Below are positions 45,388 through 55,265 of a DNA stretch of 64,000 nucleotides, piece by piece. The stretch is from contig SUVT01000001.1 in NCBI GenBank assembly GCA_015061845.1, positions 22,741-86,740 on the forward strand. Reading direction: 5' to 3'. Below the pieces are notes generated by a model. That model ran no database searches, was not told the DNA's origin, and saw only the letters and a program-made list of their open reading frames with translations. The stretch comes from Lentisphaerota bacterium. GTDB taxonomy: Bacteria; Verrucomicrobiota; Lentisphaeria; Victivallales; UBA1829. Every line of letters starts with the position of its first letter. The first letter of the stretch is position 1. The position numbers and the translations under genes were made by a program.

Positions 45388-45415
45388 TTGAAAACATCTG
45401 TCAAACAGTTTATCT
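45388..45415 (+). promoter_or_regulatory. Probable promoter of the module C regulator
   Basis: TTGAAA and TTATCT are separated by 16 bases. AAACAGT sites abut the -35 and fill the spacer and -10, as expected for an autorepressed gene. Confidence 0.45.
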
Positions 45416-45454
45416 TTATGCAGAGTTTGAAACAATATGGGGAGATAAACAGTC

Positions 45455-46498
45455 ATGGATAAAACCGAATCAAACCAGAAAAGGATCTACAGGTCTCTGC
45501 TGGCAAATATCCGGAACAAAGTTTATCCGGAGGGAGAATTCCTGCCGTCACTCCGCAAACTTGCAAAAATCTATTTCAGCACACCGGGGACAGTACGGCA
45601 AGCGTTGATGAAGCTTCAGGATGACGGACTGATCACGGCTCATCAGGGGCTTGGTTACTGTGTGAATGTTCCCAAGCCTCAATCAAAAAAGATTTTGATT
45701 CTGGAACAAACCAAAAGTGCGCATCTGTATGGTAATTTTCTGAGTGAACTTTGTGCCTGTATTCAGGAATATCCGGAATATGCTGTTCTGCTGGAAGATA
45801 CCATCCGCTACAAAAACGAGCCGGAAAAACTCTATGAACGGCTTCTTTTATTTGCAGATCAATATGAAGCGATCTTTTTCGACGGGTATGATGTAAGACT
45901 TCCGGCAGAGGCGTTTTCTGAACTCAAAAAAAGAACAAAGCTGTTCTATTATTTTGATGCAAACGCCAACGCAGTAACAGTCGGGATCCCGGGGGTTTCC
46001 ACGGATTGGAACCATGGAATGTATATCGGAGTCCGTCACCTGATCGACTGCGGCTGCCGCCGGATCCTTGTGCATACAGGATGGAATGTATCAAGCGATG
46101 GCGCATTCGCGGCTGTCAAGGACTCCTGCAAGGATGTGGAGCTGATCCTTTCGGAAGACAGACTGGTGGATTTTTACAAGATCGTTGAGAGTGAAACCTT
46201 TGACGGAGTTTACAGTTCACAGGACATTGTGGCAGTAAGAGCGATTGCGATTCTCAGGAAACGCGGATTCAAAATTCCCGGAGATATTGCCGTTATAGGC
46301 TATTACAACACCCCATGGTGTGAACATCCATTCTGCCCACTGACTTCTATCAGTATCAACGAAAAAGAGATGATCCGGAAAACATTTGATATGTTTCTTC
46401 AAAACAAAAGTTCAGGGCAAATCTTTGTCTTGCCCTCTCTGGCGATCCGAAATTCAACAACTGATTTTATAAAAAACAAAAAGAGAAAGGAAATATGA
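45455..46498 (+). CDS. GntR-type winged-helix regulator with LacI-type sensor (module C)
   Basis: The 347-residue protein has an N-terminal winged helix ([53 protein letters not shown]), then a sugar-binding-protein-like sensor ([53 protein letters not shown]). The sensor is short and Cys-rich compared with the other two regulators. It overlaps the pseudopilin gene behind it by 4 bases (ATGA), so regulator and pseudopilin are translated together, the tightest link of this kind in the window. It is divergent from the heparinase-like gene and probably controls both directions. Confidence 0.9.
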   Translation: MDKTESNQKRIYRSLLANIRNKVYPEGEFLPSLRKLAKIYFSTPGTVRQALMKLQDDGLITAHQGLGYCVNVPKPQSKKILILEQTKSAHLYGNFLSELCACIQEYPEYAVLLEDTIRYKNEPEKLYERLLLFADQYEAIFFDGYDVRLPAEAFSELKKRTKLFYYFDANANAVTVGIPGVSTDWNHGMYIGVRHLIDCGCRRILVHTGWNVSSDGAFAAVKDSCKDVELILSEDRLVDFYKIVESETFDGVYSSQDIVAVRAIAILRKRGFKIPGDIAVIGYYNTPWCEHPFCPLTSISINEKEMIRKTFDMFLQNKSSGQIFVLPSLAIRNSTTDFIKNKKRKEI

Positions 46499-47271
46499 TG
46501 ATGACAAACAAAATGACAAAATCTGTTCAGCACCTCTTCCGCAAGCAGACAAAGCAATCGTACTTTACCTTGATTGAACTGCTTGTTGTGATTGCCATTA
46601 TTGCAATTCTCGCAGGAATGCTGCTGCCGGCGTTGAATAATGCCAGAGCCAAGGGCTGGAGTGCTTCCTGTACATCCAACCTGAAACAGGCTGGTGTGAT
46701 ATTCGGAAATTATGCATCTGACAACAATGATTTCATGCCGTACAGATATTTTAAGAAATCAAATGAGAAAATTTCCCCATTCTATACTCTTTTTGCTGCC
46801 GGGTATACGGATATAAAAAAGAATGGCGTTTCTATCAAAATCTTTGATTGTCCCGGAGATCGGTCAAGGGAATTTGGTAAAGTCGCAAATGGTACAATGA
46901 ACTATGATTGGCAGAAAGAAAATAAAAAATCCGTAAACCGCAGTTACGGCGTTCAACAATTGCTCGGCTATTTTGTGAATCCTCCGAAGTATTATTCTCC
47001 GTTTAAATTCGGAAAGGGAAATGTAGCAATGACAAGAATCATTCTCATGGCTGATACTCATGATTATACCGCCGAATCAAATCAAACTGTATATGGTCTT
47101 CAGGATTTCAGTTCAAAGAGAAGTACAATGATGCCGGATTCCCACCATCAGGGGTCCGATAATGTCCTTGCTGTTGCAGGGAATGTCAGATCCTTCAGGG
47201 GAGAATATTTCTGGAAGAACAAAGTGTTTTTTGAAGAACCGAAATATACACAATTCACCTATGAGCCGTAA
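46495..47271 (+). CDS. Pseudopilin with altered H-X9-DG box (module C)
   Basis: The 258-residue protein has a leader with many Lys and Met ([20 protein letters not shown], then QSY) followed by [38 protein letters not shown] follows, with a body containing [12 protein letters not shown] and [12 protein letters not shown]. The C-terminal box reads [13 protein letters not shown], so DG is replaced by AG. Three ATG codons in a row begin the gene, overlapping the regulator stop by 4 bases. It is followed by the DUF4838 gene after 68 bases, so one transcript likely carries regulator, pseudopilin and enzyme. Confidence 0.9.
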   Translation: MMMTNKMTKSVQHLFRKQTKQSYFTLIELLVVIAIIAILAGMLLPALNNARAKGWSASCTSNLKQAGVIFGNYASDNNDFMPYRYFKKSNEKISPFYTLFAAGYTDIKKNGVSIKIFDCPGDRSREFGKVANGTMNYDWQKENKKSVNRSYGVQQLLGYFVNPPKYYSPFKFGKGNVAMTRIILMADTHDYTAESNQTVYGLQDFSSKRSTMMPDSHHQGSDNVLAVAGNVRSFRGEYFWKNKVFFEEPKYTQFTYEP

Positions 47272-47339
47272 TAAAAGAAATATTGCAGGCTGTATTTCAG
47301 ATAACAGATTCAATATTCAACTGAGAAGGAGTAAAAACA

Positions 47340-50198
47340 GTGAAACGACTATTCATTTCAGCAGCAATTCTGGCAATTTCTGCATTGAACGCAGCAGAAT
47401 TTTATCTTGTGCGTGATTCCAAACCGACAGCACAAATTCAAATCGGGAACGATCTTGACAAGGCAAGTCTGGAACAGATCGATCTTTTCAATACATATTT
47501 GAAAAAAATTACCGGTTCCGCCCTGCCCAAAAACGGGAAAGCCCTGCCCTATACCATTCAGATCGTCATTGATAAGAATGTAAAACTGGGAAAACATCAT
47601 GACTGGAAAATCGAATTTCCGTCTGAGAAAGTAATGAAGATCACAGCTTCTCAGCACTCCATTTTCCAGGCTTTGAACATGCTGTTGGAAAAAGGAGCTG
47701 ACACCCGTTTCCTCGGTGCAGAAAAATGTATGTTCCAGTATGAACCCAGAAAGCATGTCTCGGTTGAAACGAAGATGATGAAGTCTGCGGAAGGCTACTC
47801 TCTGCATCGCAGTATCTGGTATCAGGCAAATCATAACATCGAACTTGGGATTTATGACAAAGCCGGATTCCAGCACGGTCACGGGCTCCCGGTTTACGCT
47901 TTCCCGGCGCACAAATACAAAAAAGGCTGGCCCGAAGCGATCATGCCTGTTTTGCGCGGAAAGAAACTTGTCAAACCGGCAAGTCTCTACAACAGATGGC
48001 AGCCTTGCTATTCCAATCCGAAAACAGCAAAGGAAGCTGCAAAAAACATTCTTGAGATCCTGAAAAACAATCCGCAGCCGTCCATCACTCTCGGCTGCAA
48101 TGACAATGGAGGATTCTGCCAATGCAAAGACTGCCTTGAGATGGATAAAGGGCTCCGCCGCAGCATTTTTATCAATGACAAATCCAACCACTCTCACAGC
48201 TATTATACATTCGTTAACAGAGTCGCTGAGATCGTCTGCAAAGAATATCCTGATTTGAAGATCGGACTTCTTGCCTACACCGGAACCATTATGCCGCCGG
48301 CGTTCCCGGTTCATAAAAATGTTGTACCGGTCATGACACTTGACTCTGTTCTCAGTGCCTTTGATCCTGCCGTCAAAAAAAGACATTACGGTGTGATCAA
48401 AGAGTGGGGTGAAAAGGTTCCCAATACAGGTATCTGGGATTACTCCTGGGGCAGAAATTATATCATTCCCCGGGTCAACTTCAAGAATCATGCCGCTTTG
48501 CTGAAATATCTTTATGCCAACGGCGGACGCTCCTACTTTGCGGAAAACCGTATGATGGATATGCTCGACGGACCGAAATTCTATCTCGTCAGCCGTCTGT
48601 TGAAAGATATCAATGCTGATCCCGATCAGATCCTGGAAGAGTGGTACATCCGTTTTGCCGGAAAAGATGCCGCACCTCATCTGAAAAAGATTTATCAGCT
48701 GTCTGAAAATTACTGGCTCTCTGCAGAAATGAAAAAAACTCCGATTTACCGCGCACGGAATTATATTTATGCCTATGCCAACGAAAACCACATGTTCGCA
48801 CTGAAACCGGGTTTTACCAAACAGCTGGTCGATCTTGCGATCAAGGTGAATGAACTTGCCAAAACACCCGGTGAAAAAGCCCGCGCCGCTCTGCTGCTCC
48901 GCCACATGGAAAATGTCGACTGTGAAGCATCTTTCAAAGGAATGGCATACCGTGCATCCGACAACGGCGAATTCCGTACTGTCAAAGATACTATTGCATA
49001 CTTCAATTTCCTGAAGAGTGATATGCCCCGTCTTCTTGCTCAGCACAAACGGGCAACTGCATACTTCACCAATCCGGATTTCGGTAAAGAGTTGCAGAAT
49101 GTTTATATCAAACGCAGAATGTATGAAACCGATGAAAGCGTTCTGATCACCGCCGGTCTGTTGAAATCCATACGCTATCTTGAGTCCAAAGAAGTGCTGA
49201 AAAGCCTGAAAACTTTGGAGAGCATCCCCGGACTTCCGAAAAATGTGAAAGATATGATCGGTCTCATCACACTGGGAGACAAGGCGAAAAACCATTTCTG
49301 CAACCCCGGTTTGACTAAGCCGGTGTCAACGATGAGGATCAAAACTTCTGTTCCTTATGAGATCACCGATAAAGTTCTCTGCAACGGACAGAAGACACTC
49401 AAACTCATGCCTGCACAGCCCAAAGGGGTGCCGAATCCCGATGATAACATGCTCAGCCATGTTGTCTCCTTTACGATCACAGAAGATCTCAAGCCGGGGA
49501 TCTGGGCTGTTTCCATGAAGGTGAAAACTCCGTCAAAACAGGCGATCATGGATCTTTCTCTCTGGCCCTGTGTCGATGGCAGAAACAAAAATTGGGAAGA
49601 TTTGCGTCAGATCAAGATCCCTGCAAACCAGTGGCAGGTCTTTACGCAAGTCGTAACGGTCAGAGTCGTCCACACCGGAGCCAATATCATTATCCGTCCT
49701 TCCAATTTCAAGAAAGATGAACCGCTTTACATCGGTGACATTCGTTTGATCCGCATCGGCGATGCCGCTGTCAGCAAAGAAGAGGCAAAACGGAATTACA
49801 CTGCAACTAAAATAAAAAGAAGAGGTGGCTCCGTCATGGGCGAACTTTTTGGCAAAAAAGCTGTGATCAATAAAAGTCCGAAAGGACAGGTGCAGTTTGC
49901 CCATGTTCAGTTCCGCTGGTATGGCACCTCCCTGAACGTGACAGTGAGTGCCGCGCGTCCGGCAGACAGCAAATCCGGACAGATCGGCATAGGGATCTGT
50001 GAATTGCAGGACGGTAAATGGGTCCCGAAATCCACTCCTTTGTGGAACAGAAAACTTTCCAATAAGGGCTTTGAACAGATCAAGGTCAAAGTCAGTGGAA
50101 AAGGTATGAAAATCGGTGCCAAATATCTGATGATCTTCTACAAGATGAACGGAACAGAAGCCGCCGCGATTTCCGATGTGACCATTGAATACAAGTAA
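47340..50198 (+). CDS. Secreted DUF4838 protein, glycoside-hydrolase-like
   Basis: The 952-residue protein starts at GTG with AAGGAG upstream. It has a signal peptide (MKRLFISAAILAISALNA) and an N-terminal alpha-glucuronidase-like domain (LEQIDLFNTYLKKITGSALP). The DUF4838 barrel follows, with CNDNGGFCQCKDCLEMD near residue 255-270, SHSYYTFVNRVAEIVCKEYP and WDYSWGRNY. After residue 640 come two beta domains, the first resembling a CBM4/9 module (LKPGIWAVSMKVKTPSK). DUF4838 proteins are thought to be hydrolases of complex glycans, but no activity is firmly assigned. It pairs with a heparinase-like lyase under one regulator, suggesting an acidic polysaccharide. Confidence 0.85.
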   Translation: MKRLFISAAILAISALNAAEFYLVRDSKPTAQIQIGNDLDKASLEQIDLFNTYLKKITGSALPKNGKALPYTIQIVIDKNVKLGKHHDWKIEFPSEKVMKITASQHSIFQALNMLLEKGADTRFLGAEKCMFQYEPRKHVSVETKMMKSAEGYSLHRSIWYQANHNIELGIYDKAGFQHGHGLPVYAFPAHKYKKGWPEAIMPVLRGKKLVKPASLYNRWQPCYSNPKTAKEAAKNILEILKNNPQPSITLGCNDNGGFCQCKDCLEMDKGLRRSIFINDKSNHSHSYYTFVNRVAEIVCKEYPDLKIGLLAYTGTIMPPAFPVHKNVVPVMTLDSVLSAFDPAVKKRHYGVIKEWGEKVPNTGIWDYSWGRNYIIPRVNFKNHAALLKYLYANGGRSYFAENRMMDMLDGPKFYLVSRLLKDINADPDQILEEWYIRFAGKDAAPHLKKIYQLSENYWLSAEMKKTPIYRARNYIYAYANENHMFALKPGFTKQLVDLAIKVNELAKTPGEKARAALLLRHMENVDCEASFKGMAYRASDNGEFRTVKDTIAYFNFLKSDMPRLLAQHKRATAYFTNPDFGKELQNVYIKRRMYETDESVLITAGLLKSIRYLESKEVLKSLKTLESIPGLPKNVKDMIGLITLGDKAKNHFCNPGLTKPVSTMRIKTSVPYEITDKVLCNGQKTLKLMPAQPKGVPNPDDNMLSHVVSFTITEDLKPGIWAVSMKVKTPSKQAIMDLSLWPCVDGRNKNWEDLRQIKIPANQWQVFTQVVTVRVVHTGANIIIRPSNFKKDEPLYIGDIRLIRIGDAAVSKEEAKRNYTATKIKRRGGSVMGELFGKKAVINKSPKGQVQFAHVQFRWYGTSLNVTVSAARPADSKSGQIGIGICELQDGKWVPKSTPLWNRKLSNKGFEQIKVKVSGKGMKIGAKYLMIFYKMNGTEAAAISDVTIEYK

Positions 50199-50228
50199 GC
50201 GAAAACATTTTGTTTTTCAAGCTGAAAG

Positions 50229-50278
50229 AAAAGCAGATCTCCCGTACGAAAAACCATCGTCGGGAGATCTGCTTTTTT
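50229..50278. terminator. Bidirectional terminator between module C and the minus-strand operon
   Basis: AAAAGCAGATCTCCCG pairs with CGGGAGATCTGCTTTT, with a further inner ACGA/TCGT pairing. Six T follow on the plus strand, and on the minus strand the stem is followed by TTTTCTTTC. It serves both convergent transcripts. Confidence 0.9.
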
Positions 50279-50326
50279 ATTGACCGGAACGGAATTGCAG
50301 ATCCGCTCCGGCGTTATTGATCCGGC

Positions 50327-50947
50327 TTATTCTTTGACCTCTTTCAGGACGATATCATCGATATAATAGCCGCCCTTGGAGCCGTAGTGAGCAAGTGCCC
50401 CTTGCTTTACATCAGCGATGCCTTTGCCGATTTCAACGACCTTCTTGTACTGTTTCCACTGGTCAGGGCTGTTTGCAGTGATGAAACAAACCACTCTGGA
50501 GGTGATATGTCTGCCGATTTTCCCTGTGGTGGGATTAATCCCGTACAGGTAGGTGACAAATCCGAATTTTCCAGTGCCTTTGTACCAGAAGGAGATTTCA
50601 TATTTTCCGGGTTTGACATTGCAGCTGCTTGCAAAGTGTCCGTTCATCTCTTCAAAATAAAGAGCATTTTTTCCGCCGTGGACATTTTCTTTATTTTCGC
50701 CTTTTTCGCCGACAGTGATGACACGGAGTTTGCCTTTTCCGCCGTTCAGAAGCCAATTTTTCGGAAGAGTTACAACAGGCCCTGCCCCGAGATCCCAACC
50801 GTTCCGGATCTGACCGATCAGATACTTACTGGTCGCTTTTGCACTCTTTTCAATAGATTCAAAATCTCCATTCGGAACCAGATTTTCCTGTGCAAAAAGT
50901 CCGAACATCATAGCTGCTGCCGCAAATCCTGCAATAAGTTTTTTCAT
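50327..50947 (-). CDS. Secreted CBM4/9-like carbohydrate-binding protein
   Basis: The 206-residue protein has a signal peptide (MKKLIAGFAAAAMMFGLFAQ), then ENLVPNGDFE, the usual first strand of CBM4/9-like jelly rolls. It continues with LYFEEMNGHFASSCNVKPGK, YEISFWYKGTGKFGFVTYLY and a final YYIDDIVLKEV strand. There is no catalytic domain. It is the last gene of the minus-strand operon, 16 bases after the giant hydrolase. It parallels the free binding module in front of the module B hydrolase and probably helps hold the substrate at the cell surface. Confidence 0.82.
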   Translation of the reverse strand: MKKLIAGFAAAAMMFGLFAQENLVPNGDFESIEKSAKATSKYLIGQIRNGWDLGAGPVVTLPKNWLLNGGKGKLRVITVGEKGENKENVHGGKNALYFEEMNGHFASSCNVKPGKYEISFWYKGTGKFGFVTYLYGINPTTGKIGRHITSRVVCFITANSPDQWKQYKKVVEIGKGIADVKQGALAHYGSKGGYYIDDIVLKEVKE

Positions 50948-50963
50948 TTTTCTTTCTCCTTGA

Positions 50964-53900
50964 TTATTTTACAGTAAAGGCAGTTTCAGAGGAAAGTCCG
51001 CTGACAACGTCACGGACAGATACTTTCCATGTTCCTGTTTTATCGTTGTATGCAGGAACGAAACGGGCGCTGTTTGTTGTGACACGCTGAACATCAGCAA
51101 CTTTTCCATCAGGATCGGTAATGGTCACGATCGCAGTGTTATCCACATTGGAAAGACGGAATTCAACTGCTTCGCCGCGGGTCACACGGCTGAACATCCC
51201 TTTCACAGAAACGCCGGGAACCCTGGCAAGTTCTTCTTTGCAGGCAAAGACTCTGCCGACTGCTGGCTCAAGTTCCACGGTGAACTCTTTGATTTTGCCA
51301 AGATATTTCTTGTTCATAATGTCATAGACATGCATAGGTTTGAGCAGAGTGACCTTTCTGGTGAAAGAACCGCCGACAGCAGTATTTGCACTTGCTCCGC
51401 CTTCAGCACCAACGGCACTGACCCGCTTTTCCCCCTCAACAGAACGCTGCGCCAGCATACAAACATAGGTGGTGTTCTTGAAGTCAAAGAGGGCAACTTC
51501 ACGGATCTTGTCATCGCTGTCGATCACGCTTGCAAAGGGCTTGACACCGGCTTTGCTCAAGATCCGGAGGATTCCATTCTGGATTCCGGATGCCTGATTT
51601 TTCATGATTCTGGCATTGACACCGCTGAGGTAGTCATCAAGATAGACAGCATACCCTTTTCCGTAACGGTTGATATTCATCTTTTTGAACTTGCCGAAGA
51701 CATCTGCAAGCTGGCTCTTGTCAAGCCATCTGCCGTGCTGATTGGCAAATGCAGGATTGTGGTCAGCAATCAACATTCCGCCGCGTTTGACGAACTGACG
51801 GAGATTTTCCACTTCTTTCGGACTCATTGCCTGAGAGTAAGGCAGGAAGATGACCCTGGTCTTTGCAGGGACACCTTTTTCCAGTTCCGGCGGGGAGATG
51901 TAACGATATCCCAGTCCGAGGCTTCCCAGCAACCCCTGCAAGTCAGTGTGGGAGATCTCCCATGTACTCTTGTCAGGATAAAGAGTGGAAGCATGCAAAC
52001 TGTTATTGGAATAATGCACAAGGATTTGATCATCACGCAGTTGTGAATTTATCAGCAGTTTACCGACACCGCTTTCTTTGATGAGAGTGACTTCTTCGGC
52101 AGCTTTTGTGAACTGACGGAGCATCCGCAGGTCGGGACCGTTGATTCCGCTGGTGGTAAATCCGCCGACACCGGTGGGAGCACCACTGAACCAGTAGAAA
52201 GCACCGCCCAGACCGCCAAAGAGGTATCTCCAGGGAGGCTGCTGAACGAACTGATCTTTCATTTCCCCTTCATACGCACCGAACCATGCACTGCGGACAA
52301 CGCCGCGCTTTGAATTGGCAGGCATGTACTGCAGAATCGCTTTTGCATCGCGCACACAGTAATAAGGGGCACAAAATTCAAAGTAAGGCATCATCTTGTA
52401 AAGGTTGAATCCGGTGAAGGAGGAGAAGGGATAGACCATACCTTCCAGACCGACACGGGCTTCGGGGTCGACAGAGCGGATCTTGGCTTTCAGATAACGA
52501 TGCCAGTCGATGAACTGTTCTTCCATAAACATGTGGAAATCAAGCCATTCACAATACTGTCCGGCTTCCACTGATTTCGGGAAGGGTTTGGCTGTGATCT
52601 CTTCAAAAGATTTATATTTGCTTCCGTAGTTCTTGTTCAGATTTTCAATGGTTCCATGTTCCCGTTTCAGATAGGCACGGAATCTGCGCTGACAATCCTT
52701 GCAGAAACAGTTTTCATCCTTTTCACGAAGAGAGAGACAGTTTTCGTCGCCCAGATTGTAGAACAGAACACCGATATCCTTTGCGGCTTCCACGATTTTG
52801 ATGTCACTTGTGACTCCACGGTCAAGTGTTTTTCCGTTTTTATCATAGATCGAACCGTTTTTCTGATATGTTTCCCAGAAACCGTAACCGCAATATTTCC
52901 AGTATTTGATCCAGTGATCACCCACAACACGGTGGAGATAATAGGCGCAGTTCATCCCTGCCCGTTTGAGTTTGCGGGGAGCTTCTTTCGCTTTATAGAC
53001 CGGAGCGAACATCATATGACAATCCATCACATTATCAACGCCCCATTTGTTCATCTCTTTCAGCCAGAGGTATTCGACACGGCTGTAAGATGTTGCGTAT
53101 GACCACATTCCGAACGCAAAATCACTGACATCATCGGTCGTATTGAAGTAGATGTTTTCGCAGGCTTCATCCAGGAGTTTTCCGTTGGCGATCAGCTTGG
53201 CAGAAAGAACAGCATAGGCGCTCTTCTGGTGAAGGATCTTTGCTGTAAAACCGGCACTTTTTCCGTTGATGGCAATGTTTTCCTGATAGATGATCTTGCC
53301 GCGGTTGTCTTTTGCGGAAAGTTGGATCTTTCCTTTGACCGGAACGGTAAGTTCCACTTTTCCGGAGATGATTTCATCCGGCTTGAATCCATCTTTGGGC
53401 AGAGCGATAGCTTTGATGGAAGAGACTGTTTTGATGCTGATGGGGGTTACAGCAAAATCAATGGTCTTTCCGGCTTTGTCAAGCACCTTCACATCCAGCA
53501 TCCGTGCGGAGGCAGGAAGATCTTTGAGGCTGACAGATACATTTTTCTGAGCTTTGAGTTTTCCGCCGGCGATCTCTTTTCCGTAAACATCTGCGACAAC
53601 ATAGGAGATGCTGCTGCCTGCGGGAACTCTGGACAACAGGATTTTTCCATCTGCAGAAACTTTGGAAATGACTTTCCGTGCAGGATCTTTCAAGTACCAC
53701 ATACATTTACCGAGGAATGCATGGTAGTAATCATAATACAGAGGATCATCACATTCGTAGGGAGTCAGAGATTCCATCAGATACCCATCTCTGAGTTGAT
53801 GATTTTTCTTGTAATTGATGACCATGATCTTTCCCTTACCGTGAGCGGCGACCTTCACTTTTACACCCGCAAGAGCAGGCAACTTTTCGGTCGGGAAATC

Positions 53901-54443
53901 AATGGAGACAGGTTTGAAAGAGAATCCTTTGATATTCTGATCTTCCCCGTCAAAGGTGATGATGATCATTCCGGCACCCTGTTTGACATGATCCAGCATT
54001 TTGTTGCGGATATCTGTCGGGACAGCATCAAAAGGATGTTTTCCGAGAATGATCAGATCAGATTTTCTCATTGCGGCAAGGAGTTTTTTCAATTCGTCCT
54101 TGTAGTCCTCTTCGCTCATCAGCAGAGCATAAGGTCTTTTGTTCACCTTACTGCCGTCGTGTCCGACCGTAAAGGGAGAGAAGATCTTTCTGCTTAAAAG
54201 CGGCCAGAGTTCATAATCATACTCGAACCGCTGTTTCAGTTCCACGATTTCGCGGGCACCGATCCCGTTTGCAAGGATGATTGCAGAGAGTTTCTTTCCG
54301 GAAACAGGATTTGCAAAGGTTCTGTGAGGGGTCACAAGAGAATCATCGATTCTCCGCCAGGGCAATTCCCCGTCTTTTGACCATCCCGAACAGAGGATAG
54401 CAGTTCCTGCCAGCAGAAGTGACAGATACTTTTTTACATTCAT
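50964..54443 (-). CDS. Giant secreted GH42-like glycoside hydrolase with Cys cluster
   Basis: The 1159-residue protein has a signal peptide (MNVKKYLSLLLAGTAILCSG), an N-terminal Rossmann-like domain (AIILANGIGAREIVELKQRF), then beta domains. A barrel follows with LYNLGDENCLSL near residue 560 and DENCFCKDCQRRFRAYLKRE just after. The Cys-x-Cys-x2-Cys cluster and FRAYLK-EHGTIENLNKNYG are typical of GH42-like enzymes. A GATase-like domain (VIFLPYSQAMSPKEVENLRQ) and terminal beta domain (AVEFRLSNVDNTAIVTITDP) follow. It is a full-length distant paralog of the 1100-residue module A protein. It overlaps the upstream CBM9-like gene by 4 bases. Confidence 0.78.
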   Translation of the reverse strand: MNVKKYLSLLLAGTAILCSGWSKDGELPWRRIDDSLVTPHRTFANPVSGKKLSAIILANGIGAREIVELKQRFEYDYELWPLLSRKIFSPFTVGHDGSKVNKRPYALLMSEEDYKDELKKLLAAMRKSDLIILGKHPFDAVPTDIRNKMLDHVKQGAGMIIITFDGEDQNIKGFSFKPVSIDFPTEKLPALAGVKVKVAAHGKGKIMVINYKKNHQLRDGYLMESLTPYECDDPLYYDYYHAFLGKCMWYLKDPARKVISKVSADGKILLSRVPAGSSISYVVADVYGKEIAGGKLKAQKNVSVSLKDLPASARMLDVKVLDKAGKTIDFAVTPISIKTVSSIKAIALPKDGFKPDEIISGKVELTVPVKGKIQLSAKDNRGKIIYQENIAINGKSAGFTAKILHQKSAYAVLSAKLIANGKLLDEACENIYFNTTDDVSDFAFGMWSYATSYSRVEYLWLKEMNKWGVDNVMDCHMMFAPVYKAKEAPRKLKRAGMNCAYYLHRVVGDHWIKYWKYCGYGFWETYQKNGSIYDKNGKTLDRGVTSDIKIVEAAKDIGVLFYNLGDENCLSLREKDENCFCKDCQRRFRAYLKREHGTIENLNKNYGSKYKSFEEITAKPFPKSVEAGQYCEWLDFHMFMEEQFIDWHRYLKAKIRSVDPEARVGLEGMVYPFSSFTGFNLYKMMPYFEFCAPYYCVRDAKAILQYMPANSKRGVVRSAWFGAYEGEMKDQFVQQPPWRYLFGGLGGAFYWFSGAPTGVGGFTTSGINGPDLRMLRQFTKAAEEVTLIKESGVGKLLINSQLRDDQILVHYSNNSLHASTLYPDKSTWEISHTDLQGLLGSLGLGYRYISPPELEKGVPAKTRVIFLPYSQAMSPKEVENLRQFVKRGGMLIADHNPAFANQHGRWLDKSQLADVFGKFKKMNINRYGKGYAVYLDDYLSGVNARIMKNQASGIQNGILRILSKAGVKPFASVIDSDDKIREVALFDFKNTTYVCMLAQRSVEGEKRVSAVGAEGGASANTAVGGSFTRKVTLLKPMHVYDIMNKKYLGKIKEFTVELEPAVGRVFACKEELARVPGVSVKGMFSRVTRGEAVEFRLSNVDNTAIVTITDPDGKVADVQRVTTNSARFVPAYNDKTGTWKVSVRDVVSGLSSETAFTVK

Positions 54444-55249
54444 TTTTTCAGTCCTTTCATATTTTCAATGACAAGCATTTCATCGCGGATATCACGGATA
54501 TCCATTTCCGTGCAGCTCTTTTTCATTTTTTTCAGTTGCGCAGAAAACTCCTGCTCGATCCCTTTCTGTTTCAGTTCAGCGATCAATTCAGAAAGAGCCT
54601 TTGCAACTTTCTGCCGCAAAGCCTTTTCCGCTTCTTCAGGGGAACCGAACACCAGCATACCAAACCGTTCAGGACGGTTGAAAACAGTGCCGACATGCGC
54701 CCAGGTGGAGAAGAAATCCCCGGTTTTCGGGTTTTTTACATTACGGCAGACATTGAATCCCCAGATATCCCCGGTTTTCGGCTTGACCATGCCGGGATCG
54801 GAGAAGGGAAGACGGACTTCCACGCTCCAGCTGTCATCGTTGATCTTCAGAGAGTATGTCCAGGATGTTTTGAGTTTTTTGTCCCAGCGTCTGTCCCACT
54901 TGGAGTAATTGGCAAAAACTGCCACCTGCTGGTAATTGGCACAGGTACGGCCGGGATCAAGAAAGATCTCAATGGAATCGCAGCGGCTCCATTGACCGTC
55001 TTTTCCTTTCGGAAGGGAACGGATATCTTTCGCATTGGGATCCTTCATTTCTATTTTGACGATCAGGGCTTCATCATCAGCCGTTACATTGAACCGGGTT
55101 TTGACCGAATCAGCGATCGGTTGATTGTTGTCTGTGGCAAGCACGATATTGTCATACCATTTTCCGGGCATGACATGCGCCGTTTGAGCTTGGCTTGCAG
55201 AAATCATTGCAGATATCGCAAGCACCAGTAAAACTTTGTGTTTCAGCAT
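54440..55249 (-). CDS. Secreted CBM9-like carbohydrate-binding protein
   Basis: The protein has 269 residues from the ATG with AAAGGAAG eight bases upstream; an in-frame extension to 55300 would overlap the pseudopilin and is rejected. A signal peptide (MLKHKVLLVLAISAMISASQ) is followed by a CBM9-like domain (FNVTADDEALIVKIEMKDPN, SRCDSIEIFLDPGR, VEVRLPFSDPGMVKPKTGDI, WGFNVCRNVKNP), then a helical tail rich in Lys and Glu from about residue 200. The same domain plus helical tail is seen in module A at 23000-24031. It lies between the pseudopilin and the giant hydrolase, as there. Confidence 0.83.
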   Translation of the reverse strand: MLKHKVLLVLAISAMISASQAQTAHVMPGKWYDNIVLATDNNQPIADSVKTRFNVTADDEALIVKIEMKDPNAKDIRSLPKGKDGQWSRCDSIEIFLDPGRTCANYQQVAVFANYSKWDRRWDKKLKTSWTYSLKINDDSWSVEVRLPFSDPGMVKPKTGDIWGFNVCRNVKNPKTGDFFSTWAHVGTVFNRPERFGMLVFGSPEEAEKALRQKVAKALSELIAELKQKGIEQEFSAQLKKMKKSCTEMDIRDIRDEMLVIENMKGLKK

Positions 55250-55265
55250 AAAAAAACTTCCTTTG

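Larger units (their letters stand above)
45091..45454. other. Divergent control region of module C
   Basis: This is a 364-base AT-rich intergenic region without a gene. It holds four copies of an AAACAGT sequence: TTAAACAGTTT at 45235-45245, TTAAACAGTATT at 45377-45388, TCAAACAGTTTA at 45401-45412 and ATAAACAGTC at 45445-45454. These are near likely promoters on both sides. Nothing else is recognisable. Confidence 0.6.

Noticed and set aside
47358-49295. 645-residue open frame on the minus strand
   Set aside because: Antisense shadow of the DUF4838 gene, rich in Phe, Cys and His runs typical of reversed codons.
53229-55231. Plus-strand frames of 322 and 270 residues
   Set aside because: They mirror the giant hydrolase and CBM9-like genes on the opposite strand and show no protein family pattern.
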